Source: Tieghemostelium lacteum
Taxonomy: Eukaryota > Evosea > Eumycetozoa > Dictyosteliales > Raperosteliaceae
Assembly: GCA_001606155.1 (NCBI GenBank)
Contig: LODT01000006.1
Location: 966,051-1,030,050, forward strand
Length of the DNA stretch: 64,000 bases
Direction of reading: 5' to 3'
The notes beneath the pieces were generated by a model. The model saw nothing but the letters and a program-made list of their open reading frames with translations, searched no databases and was not told the origin of the DNA. The translations under genes were made by a program, and so were the position numbers. Each line of letters begins with the position of its first letter. Position 1 is the stretch's first letter. Shown piece after piece: positions 44,463-55,630 of this stretch.

Positions 44463-45401
44463 ATGAACAAAACTGTACAAATACTTTTAATTATTTCAAC
44501 TTTTATTGCTATCATTTCAGCACATTCTGCATTGTAAGTAGATTATAGAATAATGTGGGTGGTGCTAGGATTTTTTTAAAGGGGTGGGTTCTAATATCTA
44601 TTGCAAACTCATTTTAGGGTATCACCAAAACCATTCAATCCAAACCAAAGTAAACAAGCACAATGTGGTGGTGGATCTCAACAAGCTGATCCACAAGTTA
44701 CATTTTGTGCAGGTCAAGATGCTACTATTGTCTGGCAAGTATTTGCTAGTGATGGTAATGGTGCAGTTACCTTTGGCATTGATTATGCAGGTGGTGTTAC
44801 AACCTTTGAAACTATTCAATCAACTGGTACTACCCCAACAACTGTCGGTAAATATACATTCTCTTTGAAAATTCCAGCTGACAAAACTTCAGCCAAAGCT
44901 ACTTTACAAGCTAAGAGCACAACTGGATGGTACTCTTGTTCAACTGTTGCCATTGCTACTACTGGTTGTGGTGCTGATACTGCAGTTGCCAAAGAACCAA
45001 CTGAAGTTGATGATTTGAATTTCTGTACTATGGTTAATGATAAGACTGTTATGATTGATACTGGTGCCGATGCCGATACTTTGGATGGTGCTGCACAATT
45101 GACTTATTCAACTAATATTGCAAACCCACTTGTTTTCGCTAACAATGGTTCACAATGTCAACAAGCTTACAAACCATTCCTTTGTAAATTGACTTTCCCA
45201 TTGGCTAAAGGTTCAGATGGTGTTGATCCAGACCCAATCTGTAAGGAAGAATGTGAAAATGTATCAACTTACTGTCAAACCACTGAATTACATTCAACTC
45301 TCTACCCATGTGATGAATATGCCTCATGCAACAGCTCTTCCGCTTTGGTACCAGCTTTTGTCTTATTGGCTATCTTTGCTATCTTTTCATTACTCTTTTA
45401 A
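44463..45401 (+). CDS. GPI-type surface protein with Frizzled-like cysteine pattern
   Basis: Exons are 44463-44533 and 44618-45401, with an 84-bp GTAAGT intron in phase 2 just after the signal peptide, giving 284 residues. The protein begins with a hydrophobic signal (MNKTVQILLIISTFIAIIS, then AHSA). It ends with a small-residue region and a hydrophobic tail (SSALVPAFVLLAIFAIFSLL) with no charged residues after it, as for GPI anchoring. The first half is T/A/G-rich (VTFCAGQDATIVWQVFASDG). The second half has a cysteine pattern C..AYKPFLCKLTFPL...DPICKEECENVSTYC, resembling the Frizzled cysteine-rich domain. It is probably a cell-surface glycoprotein. The Frizzled-like link is by pattern only. 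Codon use is richer in C-ending codons, as for a well-expressed gene. Confidence 0.8.
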
Positions 45402-45556
45402 TGAGATAACAAAGTAATTATTTGAATTATAATAAATCACCACACAATTATTTATTTTTTAACAAATTACCAATATTTGCATATTCAATTCGCCTTTTAA
45501 TTTAATTTACACTTCAATTTTTTTTCATTTTACATAAAACCGAATTTCATTTAAAT

Positions 45557-47227
45557 ATGAATTCCCTAATTAGAGGATTTATAAAGAAAGGTTTAGAATC
45601 CAAATCATTTATTTCAAATAAATTTATAAATACAACAAGTGTAAATAAATGTTTAAATTATTCGACTAGTACAGGTTCAGGTGATGATATTGCAAAGTTA
45701 AATATAAAGACTTCACTAGAACAACACAATAAGATTAATAAACAACATAAATCACCTTTTATATCATTACTACAACCACATCCTTATCTAAAGGAACTAG
45801 AAAAACTTCAACAACAGCAACAACAAAAAGATACAAAATCAAATAGTAATAGTAACCAGATAGAAACTACAGTGTTGTCAAATGGATTAAAGATTATATC
45901 AAAGAATAAAGCAGAGGATTCGTCAGCAATAGTAATATGTCTGGCAGGAGGAACAAAATACGAATCTGCTGAGAACCGTGGTATATTTAATCTGATTGAA
46001 AAGATGCTATTTAGATCTACAACTTTACAACCGGCAACAGAGATTATATCAACTCTCTCTGATATTACACTGAATGCATCGGCATCAAGTTCTAGAGAAT
46101 TCTTAATGATTACCATTGAATCTCTTAGAAAAGATGTAGATTTAATATTACGTATACTAAGTGAACAGATAAAGTACCCGTTATTAGATCCAGTAGAGAT
46201 TGAGGATCAGAAACAAGTGTGTATACAACACACCATGAATTCCCTATCATCTCATGATGTATTGAATGAGTACATGCATGTAGTGGCCTTTGGAAGTGAT
46301 ATGCCAGGTCTTGGAAGCCCTGTGCATGCTGAAGTTGAATCTATAGAGAAAATCACACCACAAATGCTAACCAAAGCTTTTAAAGACTACTTTGTCGGTA
46401 AGAACCTGACAGTTTCATGCACTGGTATTGTACATCAAGAACTTGTAGATTTAGTCTCAAAATACTTTGGAGAGCTACCTCTAGAGACACCAGACTCTAT
46501 CAACACTCTTGACCCTAAATTTTCAAATCCTCAGTATGTAGGAGGTCACTTGAACTTCCAAACTGAAGGTTCGGAACATGATGATCATACCACAATGAAA
46601 ATTGCATTTCCTTTCAAAGGTCTGATAGATATTCAAAACCCTAACAGCAATGACATTTTCACTGGATTTGTCTTGCAGAGTATGTTAGGCGGTGGCTCAG
46701 ACTACTCCACTGGAGGTCCTGGAAAGGGAATGCAATCACTACTCTACAAATACGTTGTTTTCAGGTTACCTGAAATTCGTAATTGTCAAGCATTCTTTCA
46801 TATACTTAATCATACATCTCTCTTTGGGATAGAGTTGACCAGTCAACCTGGATATTTCACTAAAGCTTTCAACCTACTTCTTGGACAACTACAGACATTC
46901 AATACCTCCATTACAGAAATTCAATTACAACGTGCAAAGAATCATCACAAATCAGTCATTCTCTCCAATTTAGAATTGAGATCTATACTCAGTGATGATC
47001 TAGCTAGACAAATGAGTTTAGTGGGAAAGTCATTGACTGAAGAGCAAATTTGTAAAAATATAGATAAAGTAACATTACAGGATGTTAAAGACCTATTCAC
47101 TAGACTCTTGCACTCTAAACCCTCTCTCATCACAGTTACCCACCCAAATGATTCTTTATTTTCAAATTTCACTGATTTGGATTTTCAAAGAATAATTCAA
47201 CAAATTATACCAATTCAAAAGAAATAA
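45557..47227 (+). CDS. mppA: Mitochondrial processing peptidase, alpha subunit
   Basis: This is the alpha subunit of the matrix peptidase that removes mitochondrial presequences. It is a single exon of 556 residues with a basic, Ser/Lys-rich N-terminus fit for mitochondrial import. The M16 fold starts near residue 105 (ETTVLSNGLKIISK). Where the beta subunit carries the zinc motif HFLEH, this protein has FNLIEKMLF, so it has no metal site, as expected for alpha. The glycine-rich flexible loop that feeds substrate is clear: MLGGGSDYSTGGPGKGMQSL. LFGIELTSQPGYF and the C-terminal M16 domain follow. It partners with the beta subunit, which is not in this window. Confidence 0.93.
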   Translation: MNSLIRGFIKKGLESKSFISNKFINTTSVNKCLNYSTSTGSGDDIAKLNIKTSLEQHNKINKQHKSPFISLLQPHPYLKELEKLQQQQQQKDTKSNSNSNQIETTVLSNGLKIISKNKAEDSSAIVICLAGGTKYESAENRGIFNLIEKMLFRSTTLQPATEIISTLSDITLNASASSSREFLMITIESLRKDVDLILRILSEQIKYPLLDPVEIEDQKQVCIQHTMNSLSSHDVLNEYMHVVAFGSDMPGLGSPVHAEVESIEKITPQMLTKAFKDYFVGKNLTVSCTGIVHQELVDLVSKYFGELPLETPDSINTLDPKFSNPQYVGGHLNFQTEGSEHDDHTTMKIAFPFKGLIDIQNPNSNDIFTGFVLQSMLGGGSDYSTGGPGKGMQSLLYKYVVFRLPEIRNCQAFFHILNHTSLFGIELTSQPGYFTKAFNLLLGQLQTFNTSITEIQLQRAKNHHKSVILSNLELRSILSDDLARQMSLVGKSLTEEQICKNIDKVTLQDVKDLFTRLLHSKPSLITVTHPNDSLFSNFTDLDFQRIIQQIIPIQKK

Positions 47228-47450
47228 TAAATAATTATAATAATTAAATATTATATTATATTATTACATTCAAACTCTAAATTTCAGTTTTTGTAAAAAA
47301 CCCCAGGTGGGGACTTTTAAAAATTCCTTTAAATTTGAAACAATAAACCCCCTCATCAAATTTTTCTCATTGAAATTTACTCCTCTTTTTTTTAATTTAT
47401 ATTTATTAATCACAACTACTATATTATTATTATTATTATATCTTTAAACC

Positions 47451-49011
47451 ATGAAATTAGATATGAAAATTTTATTAATTTTATTTTTTATTATTTATTA
47501 TTGTACAGCTACAACTATATTAGATCAAATTAATGATGATCATTATTTATTTGTAAAGAAATTAAATCAGTTACCAAACTCAGAAATTAAGAAAATATGT
47601 GATGATATGGAAAGATCACTATTTAATCCATATAGATGTGTTAATAATACAGATACAACAAATCCACATTTATTTGATGGTTTATCAGTTGAAGAATACA
47701 CTAAATTATTGTTATTTAAGAACAGAGATAAAAAATCACCATTTACATTGAATTTTAATAACAATTTAAAGGGTGATAAAAGATCAACATTACAGAATTT
47801 GAAACCTGTGATATTGGTACCTGGTATTGCAGGTAGTGGTCTAGAAGCTAAACTTCATAAAGAAACATCACCATCATGGTACTGTTGGAAGAATAGTAAT
47901 TGGTTTAGACTATGGCTCAATCTAGCAGAGATTGCTGTTCAAAAATGTTTTTTTGATAATTTAGATCTTGTCTATCAACCAAATGGTACATTTACCAATG
48001 CACCTGGTGTTGATATCAGACCAATGGACTTTGGTGGTGTAAAAGGTGTTGCTTATTTAGATTACATCACAAGCTTCCCAATTACTCTAACTGATGTATT
48101 TGGAAGTATGATTAAATTCTTTAAGACACTAGGTTACAAAGAAGGTCAAAACATCAGAGGTGCTCCCTATGGTAATTATCCAAATTGATATTTAGAAAAA
48201 AACCATGGTTTTTAACATTTTCTATAATTTTATAAAATGGTGGGGTTATATAGATTTTAGATTAGGTGTAGATTCTTTACAAGAGAATGGATGGATGGGT
48301 GATTTTCAAGAATTAATTGAACAGACATATTCAATGAATGGCAATCAGAGAGTAAATGTGATATCTCATTCAATGGGAGGTTTAGTTACTTTATACTTTT
48401 TAAATTCAATGACCTATGAATGGAAAGAAAAGTATATTGAGGCTTTTATTCCAATTGCTGTACCATGGGGTGGTGCAGCTAAGGCATTGAGGGCATTAAC
48501 CAGTGGTGACACATTTGGAATACCTTTAATCAGTGTAGAAAGAATGAAATCACTAGCACAATCATCAAGCGGACTACTTCAATTGACCCCTGATGACTTG
48601 ATTTTCGATCCTGACCATGTCTTTATATATACTCCAACTGAGAACTATACAATTTCCAATCTTCAATTACTTTTTGATAATTTAGGGTTATCCTATATCA
48701 ATGATAACATGTATTCATCGGTTATTAATGGTATGGTACCTAATGTAACTACACATTGTCTCTATGGTTATGGTGTAAAGACTGAGATAGCTTATAACTA
48801 TCCAAATGGTCTCAATGGTAAACCTCAGATTATTGATAGTAACTATGGTGACGGTACAGTTCCTTTAGAATCTTTGAAATACTGTGCAACTTTTCAGTCT
48901 TCTCAACTACAACCTGTGACCATCGAAGAATTCAATCTAGCTGAACACGTAGGAATAATTCAATCAAAACAAGTATTTGAATCACTATATCAAATACTAT
49001 CTAATCAATAA
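47451..49011 (+). CDS. LCAT/PLA2G15-type lysosomal lipase or acyltransferase
   Basis: Exons are 47451-48171 and 48254-49011, with an 82-bp GTAATT intron in phase 1. The join restores RGAPYDFRLGVDSLQ, the family's conserved block; the product has 492 residues. A signal peptide (MKLDMKILLILFFIIYYCTA) sends it into the secretory or lysosomal route. The lid/oxyanion region is ILVPGIAGSGLEAKL. The nucleophile is the Ser of SHSMGG (~280). The Asp (NYGDGTVPLES) and His (EHVGII) complete the triad. Relatives move or hydrolyse acyl chains of phospholipids, often in lysosomes. An extra ~85-residue N-terminal part precedes the core. The enzyme should be active. Whether it acts as an acyltransferase or phospholipase cannot be decided here. 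Confidence 0.9.
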
Positions 49012-49687
49012 ACTACTTTAATTTACACTGTAATATATTAACACCAAAGCAAAATGGAATATACATCCACACCCTTCTTTCAGATTTTTTTTTTTTTTGA
49101 ATTTTACCACCATCATGTCACTGTGAAATTTAATTTAATTTATTTTAAATGATATTTCACCATTTCCCACACTATTTTACATTATTTTAAATTAAACGGT
49201 GTGGTGATTAATTGGGGTGAATGGGAAATAGATAGATGTCAAAATGAACACGTTGTATATCAGTTGTGTAAAGGTATGGTGACTAAAGCAAAAGTGGGTA
49301 AGCTAACCTGATTACTAAATATGTTGTAGAACCCGCGACATATCACCATAATTTTTTTTTGATTATTTAACGTTGGAGAAATCCCATTTTTTCGAAATAG
49401 ATTTTTTAAAAATTTTTTTTTTTTTTTTTTCGATATACAGCCAAACAATTATAACAACAATATTAAAAGGTACATAACACAATCACCAAAAAATAACAAT
49501 ATAACCCACATATAATCTAGAATTATTATATTGTGGAATTTTTGATCAAAAAAAAATAATTAAAATTATTTTTTTATAAATTATTGTTATTATAAAATAT
49601 CTCTTTTTATTGTAATATAAAAAAAAAAAACAATTATATTAATATAGATACATACCAATCAATTATAAAATATATATAGTATAAAGA
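49012..49687. other. Intergenic region upstream of inositol phosphate synthase
   Basis: This 676-bp spacer has long T and A runs (about 49088-49098, 49415-49430, 49620-49631) and a TTTCCCACAC motif at about 49163. No coding sequence is seen; a small reverse-strand ORF at 49260-49448 is AT-run driven. It should hold the ino1 promoter. Confidence 0.5.
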
Positions 49688-51228
49688 ATGTCAGCTCAAA
49701 TGTTTGAAAAGTTTCGTGTAAATTCACCAAATGTTAAATACACAGAAACTGAAATTTTATCTAATTACACTTACAATACATCAAAGACTAAAGTTGTAAA
49801 TGGTGAATTGGTAGTTGAACCAGTTAGCACAAAATACACAATTAAGACTGAAAGAACTGTACCAAAATTAGGTGTTATGATTGTTGGTTTGGGAGGTAAC
49901 AATGGTACTACTGTAGTTGCAGGTACTATTGCCAACAGAGAGGGTTTGTGTTGGAACACTAAATCTGGTCTACAAAAACCAAATTATTATGGATCAGTTG
50001 TCATGTCCAGTACAGTCAAATTGGGATCAGATGAGAATGGTAAAGACAGTTATGTACCATTCCAAAACATTCTTCCAATGGTTCATCCAAATGATATTGT
50101 ATTTGGTGGTTGGGATATAAACAGTGCTGATTTGGCCGAAGCTATGCAAAGAGCCCAAGTCTTGGACCACGACCTCCAAGTCCAATTGATCCCACACATG
50201 AAACAAATCAGACCACTCCCATCCATCTATTTCCCAGACTTCATTGCTGCCAATCAAAAAGACCGTGCCAACAATGTCCTCCAAGGCACCAAAAGGAACA
50301 AATGGAACAAATCCGTAGAGATATCAGAGAGTTCAAAGAAAGCAATAAACTAGATAAAGTCATTGTCTGTTGGTCTGCCAACACTGAAAGATTCTCCAAT
50401 ATCGTCCCAGGTCTCAATGACACTTGGGCCAACTTGGAAGCTGCCATTGCCCGTGGTGAAGAAGAAATCTCTCCATCTACTTTATTCGCCATTGCCTCAA
50501 TCCTCGAAAACACTCCATACATTAACGGTTCTCCACAAAACACCTTTGTTCCAGGTGCCCTCGAATTGGCCGTCCAAAGAAACGTAACTATCGGTGGTGA
50601 CGATTTCAAGACTGGTCAAACTAAAATCAAGTCAGTCCTCACTGATTTCCTTGTCAGTGCAGGTTTGAAACCAGTTTCTATCGTCTCCTACAACCATTTG
50701 GGTAACAATGACGGTAAGAACCTTTCAGCTCCACAACAATTCCGTTCCAAAGAAATCACAAAATCCAATGTAGTAGACGACATGATTGAAAGTAACGCCA
50801 TCCTCTACAAGGAAGGTGAACACCCAGACCACGTCATTGTCATTAAATACGTACCATACGTAGGTGACTCCAAGAGAGCTATGGACGAATACACATCTCA
50901 AATCTTTATGGGTGGTCACAATACCCTCGTCATTCACAACACTTGTGAAGACTCTCTATTGGCTGCTCCAATCATTTTGGATCTCTGTATTTTGGCTGAA
51001 ATCTCTTCTCGTATCACCATGAAACCAGAAGGTTCTGAAGAATTTGTTACTTTCCACCCAATTTTATCCTTATTATCTTATTTGTTGAAAGCTCCATTGG
51101 TACCTGAAAAAGCCAACGTTGTCAATGCTCTCTTTAAACAAAGAAATGGTATCCTTTCCACCTTTAAAGCTTGTGTTGGTCTACAACCAGAAAACGATAT
51201 GTCTTTAGAAAAAATCTTATTCCAATAA
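49688..51228 (+). CDS. ino1: Inositol-3-phosphate synthase, one frameshift in the given sequence
   Basis: The enzyme converts glucose-6-phosphate to inositol-3-phosphate with NAD+, the first step of inositol synthesis. Family sequence covers the whole span. The first frame (from the ATG at 49688) includes the NAD loop [14 protein letters not shown] and ends out of frame at 50353. The second frame, from about 50295, gives [19 protein letters not shown] and runs to the TAA at 51228. It includes [21 protein letters not shown] and the typical C-terminus. The break sits in the A-run 50291-50294 (ACCAAAAGGAACAAATGG), where one more A would join the frames. The joined product would be 513 residues, the normal length. 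No other damage is visible, and codon use is strongly biased as in a highly expressed gene. A sequencing error or recent mutation is more likely than an old pseudogene. Confidence 0.9.
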
Positions 51229-51480
51229 GATATCTTTAATTTCTTTTAAATAATAATAATAATAACAATACACTCATGGTAATAATAGTTTTTAAAAAAA
51301 AAAAGTTTCTAAAAGTATCTATAATATCAATAAATAGTTTTGGGGTAATATAAAAAAAACAAAAATCTCTATAACTGTGTAATATAAATTTATATTTGAG
51401 TATCTCCTTAAAGCACTGTCTTAGATTAAAAATTTAAAATTTTAAAAAATCAGTTTTTTTTGAGTTTTTTGTAACATCAA

Positions 51481-52978
51481 ATGACAGAGAACATCACCAC
51501 TACTACCACCACTCATCAACAATCAAAGAAAGGAGTTTTGGATCTCCCTGATATTAATTTATCAGAACCACAGACATTTGAAACACCAGATACATCAGAT
51601 TTAAATACAAATAATGTAAGTGTCAAGTCATTTAATATGAAATATAAATCTTCAATGCTAATATTTGAATAGGAGGTACAAAGTGAAATAGAAAACGCAG
51701 ATATAGATAGAACATCATTACAATCAACAAAAGCTTATGCAAAATTTAATAATAGAAAGTTTGATAACAGAAATGAAGGTAATCTATCTATTATCAGAAT
51801 ATATATATATATATATATTGAATTGGGATGATTAATTGGATTTTATAATATAGATTTTTCAGATTCTATAGCTAAAAAGAAACCAGTTGAAATTAGAACA
51901 GGTGGATTGATAAAGAATCAAAATGTATTTGATATATTACCTAGTGCACAAGAACTTGAAACCCCATTACAAAAGTTTCAGAGATTACAATATGAGGTAA
52001 TGAATTTTACACAGGAAATGCAATCAGTTGCTGAAACTGGTGGTGAAGTTGAGAAGGATATAAAGGCAATTGATTTAACTAACCAATTGGCTGATTTACA
52101 AAATCAATTGTCTTCTTTACTATCAAATGATAAATTAGTACCAATTCTCGATAAAAACAAACAAATATTACATCATTCTCAAATTCAAGTAATTATTTTT
52201 CATTATAATTATAATAGGATTATATATGTGTGGTTATTAACCATTTATTTATTGATAATAGAATACATCATCAAAGAAATTAATATCAGAAATTGAATCT
52301 TTTACTGGTAATAATGTTGGTGTAGATGAATCTAAAGTATCTACAGAATCTTCAAAAGGAAATAATAACCATGTTACATATGAACTATTTTATACAGCTG
52401 ATCAATCTAAATATCAACAGTCACAGAGATTGATTGATCTCGAGAAGAGATTGGCAAAATTAGAGAATTTAACTGGTGGTAAATCTGATTCTATACCTAT
52501 TACTCAAACACTACTTGAGATTAGAGAGAAACTGTCATTGTTGGAACCAACAAAAATTGATTTGATTCAACAAAAACTTAAAACTTCTTTGAAGGATATG
52601 GAAGCTATCAAAGTTCAAGAAGAAAACAATGCTGCCTCTACACAAAAGGCTTTGAATACCAATGAAAAGAAAATCAATGAGATATTCGATCAAATGAATA
52701 GATGGGATCAAATAAGTCAACAGCTACCCAGTATCATCAATAGAATGTATACTCTCAGATCATTACATCAAGAAGGTATAACATTTTCAGCTCAATTGTC
52801 TTCACTGGAGAAACAACAATACGAGATCACCAGTCTTCTAAAAAATGATTCACAAATAATGAACAAAATGGATGAATCTTTTAAATCTAATCTTTCAACT
52901 ATTAAACTAAATATAGAGTCCATTGAGAAAAGAATCAACGATTTACAATTGAAAATTACTCAAAAACAACAACAATAA
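51481..52978 (+). CDS. Dynactin subunit 2 (dynamitin, p50)
   Basis: Four exons are 51481-51615, 51673-51778, 51854-52188 and 52262-52978. Introns are 57, 75 and 73 bp, and the product has 430 residues. Dynamitin is the shoulder subunit of dynactin that joins the p150 arm to the Arp1 filament, linking dynein to cargo. The N-terminus has the diagnostic DLPDINLSEPQTFETPD (family: LPGI..NEPDVYET). NRNEDFSDSIAKKKPVEIRT is restored across the second junction. The following ~300 residues are heptad-rich coiled coil (LEKRLAKLENLTGG, RMYTLRSLHQEGITFSAQL). All splices keep phase. No microtubule motor gene is adjacent; the kinesin pair is 42 kb away. Confidence 0.88.
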
Positions 52979-53276
52979 TAATAATAACTATAAAATAAAA
53001 TAATAATGAAAAAACCCTCCACTCAATCTTATGTATCTTTAGAAATCAATTAGCCCACATTTTTAATTTAAAGTACTTTTAAAAACAGGAACTTTTTTGG
53101 GAGTAGTATGGTTTTAGTTTAAAAAGAGGTATAAATTTGGAATTTATATTAGAACTTATAATTTTTAAGATGGTTTTCCCACACTTTCAAATTATGTATT
53201 AATTTAATTTATATATTATTTTATTTCTATAATTAAAAATTATAACTGTGCACACTGAATATATGCAAATAAAGCA

Positions 53277-54068
53277 ATGAATAATGCTCATATAAAAAGA
53301 AAAAGAGAGGAAGAGGATAATGGAGTAGAATATGATTTATTCTACGAAAATAATATTTATAATCAATATATAATTAATAATAATAATAAATTAAAAAAAA
53401 GATATAGAATGTTACAAGATACTTTTATCTATAACTTAGATAAATCCATGGAGGATTTTTTTAATACAACACCACCTACAACCACCAGAGAGGGTGGAAA
53501 TAAAATAGAGGTAGCTCCACTACCACATCAATTTATGCAGGATAGATTTTCTGCAGATATTACCGAGATTTTAGGTTTGGATCTCAATAGAATTACATCA
53601 AACCAAGTTGTTGATGGTACAGTACAGAACCATCGAAATATTATAATAGACCTCCCAGAGGAAAATATTATTGGATCTCCACCACAGTATCAAATGGAGG
53701 ATTATGGAGATGGTCAAGAGGTTCATGTTATAGAATCGTCTCCAATAGATGTAGCATTACCATCACCTGTACAACCAATTGCTGAATTTCTACAATCAAA
53801 TAGCAATCATGGAATGCTTTTTGATCCAGTTCAGTTTCCACAACTGAGTATCTTGTATGGAATTCAAGCCCTACCAGCTCAACATGTACCAGTAGTACAA
53901 CCACAGTTTGTACAAGTGCCACCTGCATCTCAAATACCAGTTGTACCCCCAGTCCAAAAGTCAGCACGAAAGAGAATTGATGAAGGCAATTTCAAATTTG
54001 TAGATTGCTCAAATTCCTTCACTCAACCAAAGAAGGCTAGAAAACCAAGAAGAAAGTCCAACAAGTAA
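53277..54068 (+). CDS. Unknown protein with basic nuclear-type ends
   Basis: This is a single-exon frame of 263 residues that I do not recognise. It starts with a basic cluster (IKRKREEE) and ends with another (QPKKARKPRRKSNK), both fit for nuclear import. Between them lie an acidic/Asn-rich part and a P/V/Q-rich part (QHVPVVQPQFVQVPPASQIP). No known domain or membrane segment is visible. A nuclear regulatory or DNA-binding role is possible but unproven. The frame is free of stops, and its codon use resembles neighbouring genes, so it is likely real. Confidence 0.6.
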   Translation: MNNAHIKRKREEEDNGVEYDLFYENNIYNQYIINNNNKLKKRYRMLQDTFIYNLDKSMEDFFNTTPPTTTREGGNKIEVAPLPHQFMQDRFSADITEILGLDLNRITSNQVVDGTVQNHRNIIIDLPEENIIGSPPQYQMEDYGDGQEVHVIESSPIDVALPSPVQPIAEFLQSNSNHGMLFDPVQFPQLSILYGIQALPAQHVPVVQPQFVQVPPASQIPVVPPVQKSARKRIDEGNFKFVDCSNSFTQPKKARKPRRKSNK

Positions 54069-54506
54069 AATGGTCTGGATTGTGAAGTTCTTGGTCCTAT
54101 TGTGTTAAATGTTCTTTAAGTCTAATGGTCTGTTCAGTAATCTCTGTTCAGCATTAGTAAAAGAACCATGGTTTTGGATTGATTTAGAATTAATGTAAAA
54201 TTGCAAATAAAATAAATAAATATTAAATATGTATATTAATACAAAATAAGGATGTCTCTTGTTATTTGTTTATTTTTAACTAGTTTTTGAATTGATATCT
54301 GGAATTAAAACTTATAAAAAGAGTTGGTGTAGTTTTTTTAGGTTTGAAGGAAAAATATAATTAAAATAAGTAATGTTATTGTTGTTTTGTTTTTTGATGA
54401 TGATGGTGATGATATTAATATAATGTGTGATAATACTATAATTAGTGATACTTTTCGATTTTTTGTTGATAAAAAAATTAGGTGAGATTAGTGGGTTTGT
54501 GAGAGA
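54069..54506. other. Intergenic region, convergent genes
   Basis: This 438-bp spacer lies between two convergent 3' ends. It is AT-rich with a GATGATGATGGTGATGATAT run near 54396-54416. No coding or RNA feature is supported. Confidence 0.5.
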
Positions 54507-55630
54507 TTATTTAATTGGTTTCATTGAAATGGAATCAGTACTAGATGATAAATTCTCAGATCTAGAAGAGTCATGAGAGCTTCTTGTAGAACTGTTGGTA
54601 CCGGTAGTAGAGGATACATGTGAGATTGATCCATAGTTTTCCCATCTCTTACAGAATGGAATAAATGTACCAAATGCTTTAGCATAACTGCTAATAACTT
54701 TATCATTAAGACAATAGGATAAAAATATTAAAAATCCCTATATTTTTAGAGTAAATGTTAATATATCAACTGTTGTACCATATTTTGTCCTTTCAATACT
54801 TACTTGTAATGGAGTTGTAATAGAGAAGAGTACCAAGAAAATTAACTCTAGAACCTTGTTGGTAAAGAATGTCATAATGAAACCAAATATCCATGATAAA
54901 CCAATAGATACAAAGATGGAGAAATAGACTCTAAATTCTTTTGATTTCTCTTTCTTTTCTGTTCTTGGTGCATTTTTAAGTGTATCGTGAATTTCTCTTG
55001 CAATGAAGAAAAAGATTACTGCATTAGCACAAACAATTAATAGACCTGGTACAAAGAATCCAACAAACACTGGTACTTCATTTTCTAAATAACAGCTATT
55101 CAGATAGATAATGTAAGTGAGATTAATTTCTAATAAAAATGCAAATGTGTGTTGTTATTATTATATACATACAAACCACCTCTGTTTTGGTATTTTTGGA
55201 AACCAGCTATAAATACAACTATAAACATTGGAATACCCCAAGCTGCCAAATGATAATATTTTTCAAAAGATTCAGCATCTCTGTTTCTCTTGACAATCAT
55301 TTGATAGAAATTAAAGGCAACGCAAAAGGTCCAAATAAAATCAGCCAAGAAGAAGTAGTGAAGAATGATGGCTGCTGGTAGACAAAATAGGGTGTCATAG
55401 GTCTTGAATGATATTTCAAAGAATAATTGTGCAAAAAATATAGACATGCATAAATAGAGAATCAATCTGATTGGGTAGGTTCGAAGTTTGACAAAGAGCA
55501 TAAATGTCAATACTGTCAGAAAAGATCCTGCAATTGACAGTGATAATAATACATCTACTATATATCCTAAAACTATATTTAACATCTCTTCTGATGTCTT
55601 GGAATCATCAGAGGAACTTGCTGATGACAT
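54507..55630 (-). CDS. lrlA: Seven-TM receptor, latrophilin-like (family B type)
   Basis: Three exons are 55630-55173, 55095-54804 and 54737-54507. Introns are 77 bp (GTATGT, phase 2) and 66 bp (GTAAGT, phase 0). The product has 326 residues and seven hydrophobic segments. TM6 has the family B mark SIGLSWIFGFIM, and TM7 has TPLQGFLIFLSYCLNDKV, close to the adhesion/secretin receptor ending (LQGF.IF..YC). The splices restore GGFCYLENEVPVF before TM5 and TPLQGF in TM7. The N-terminus is short and lacks a GAIN or GPS domain. The C-terminal tail is Ser/Thr-rich (SSTRSSHDSSRSENLSSSTD), a likely phosphorylation site for desensitisation. The best fit is LrlA of D. discoideum; a cAMP-receptor-like protein is the alternative. 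The ligand is unknown. Confidence 0.78.

Noticed and set aside
49376-49392. AAATCCCAT, like the DUSE element upstream of dictyostelid Class I and snRNA genes
   Set aside because: No conserved small-RNA ends or stem at the expected distance downstream; the region is homopolymer T.
50302-51228. Separate gene starting at 50302
   Set aside because: Its protein is the second half of inositol-3-phosphate synthase and joins the first half by one base.
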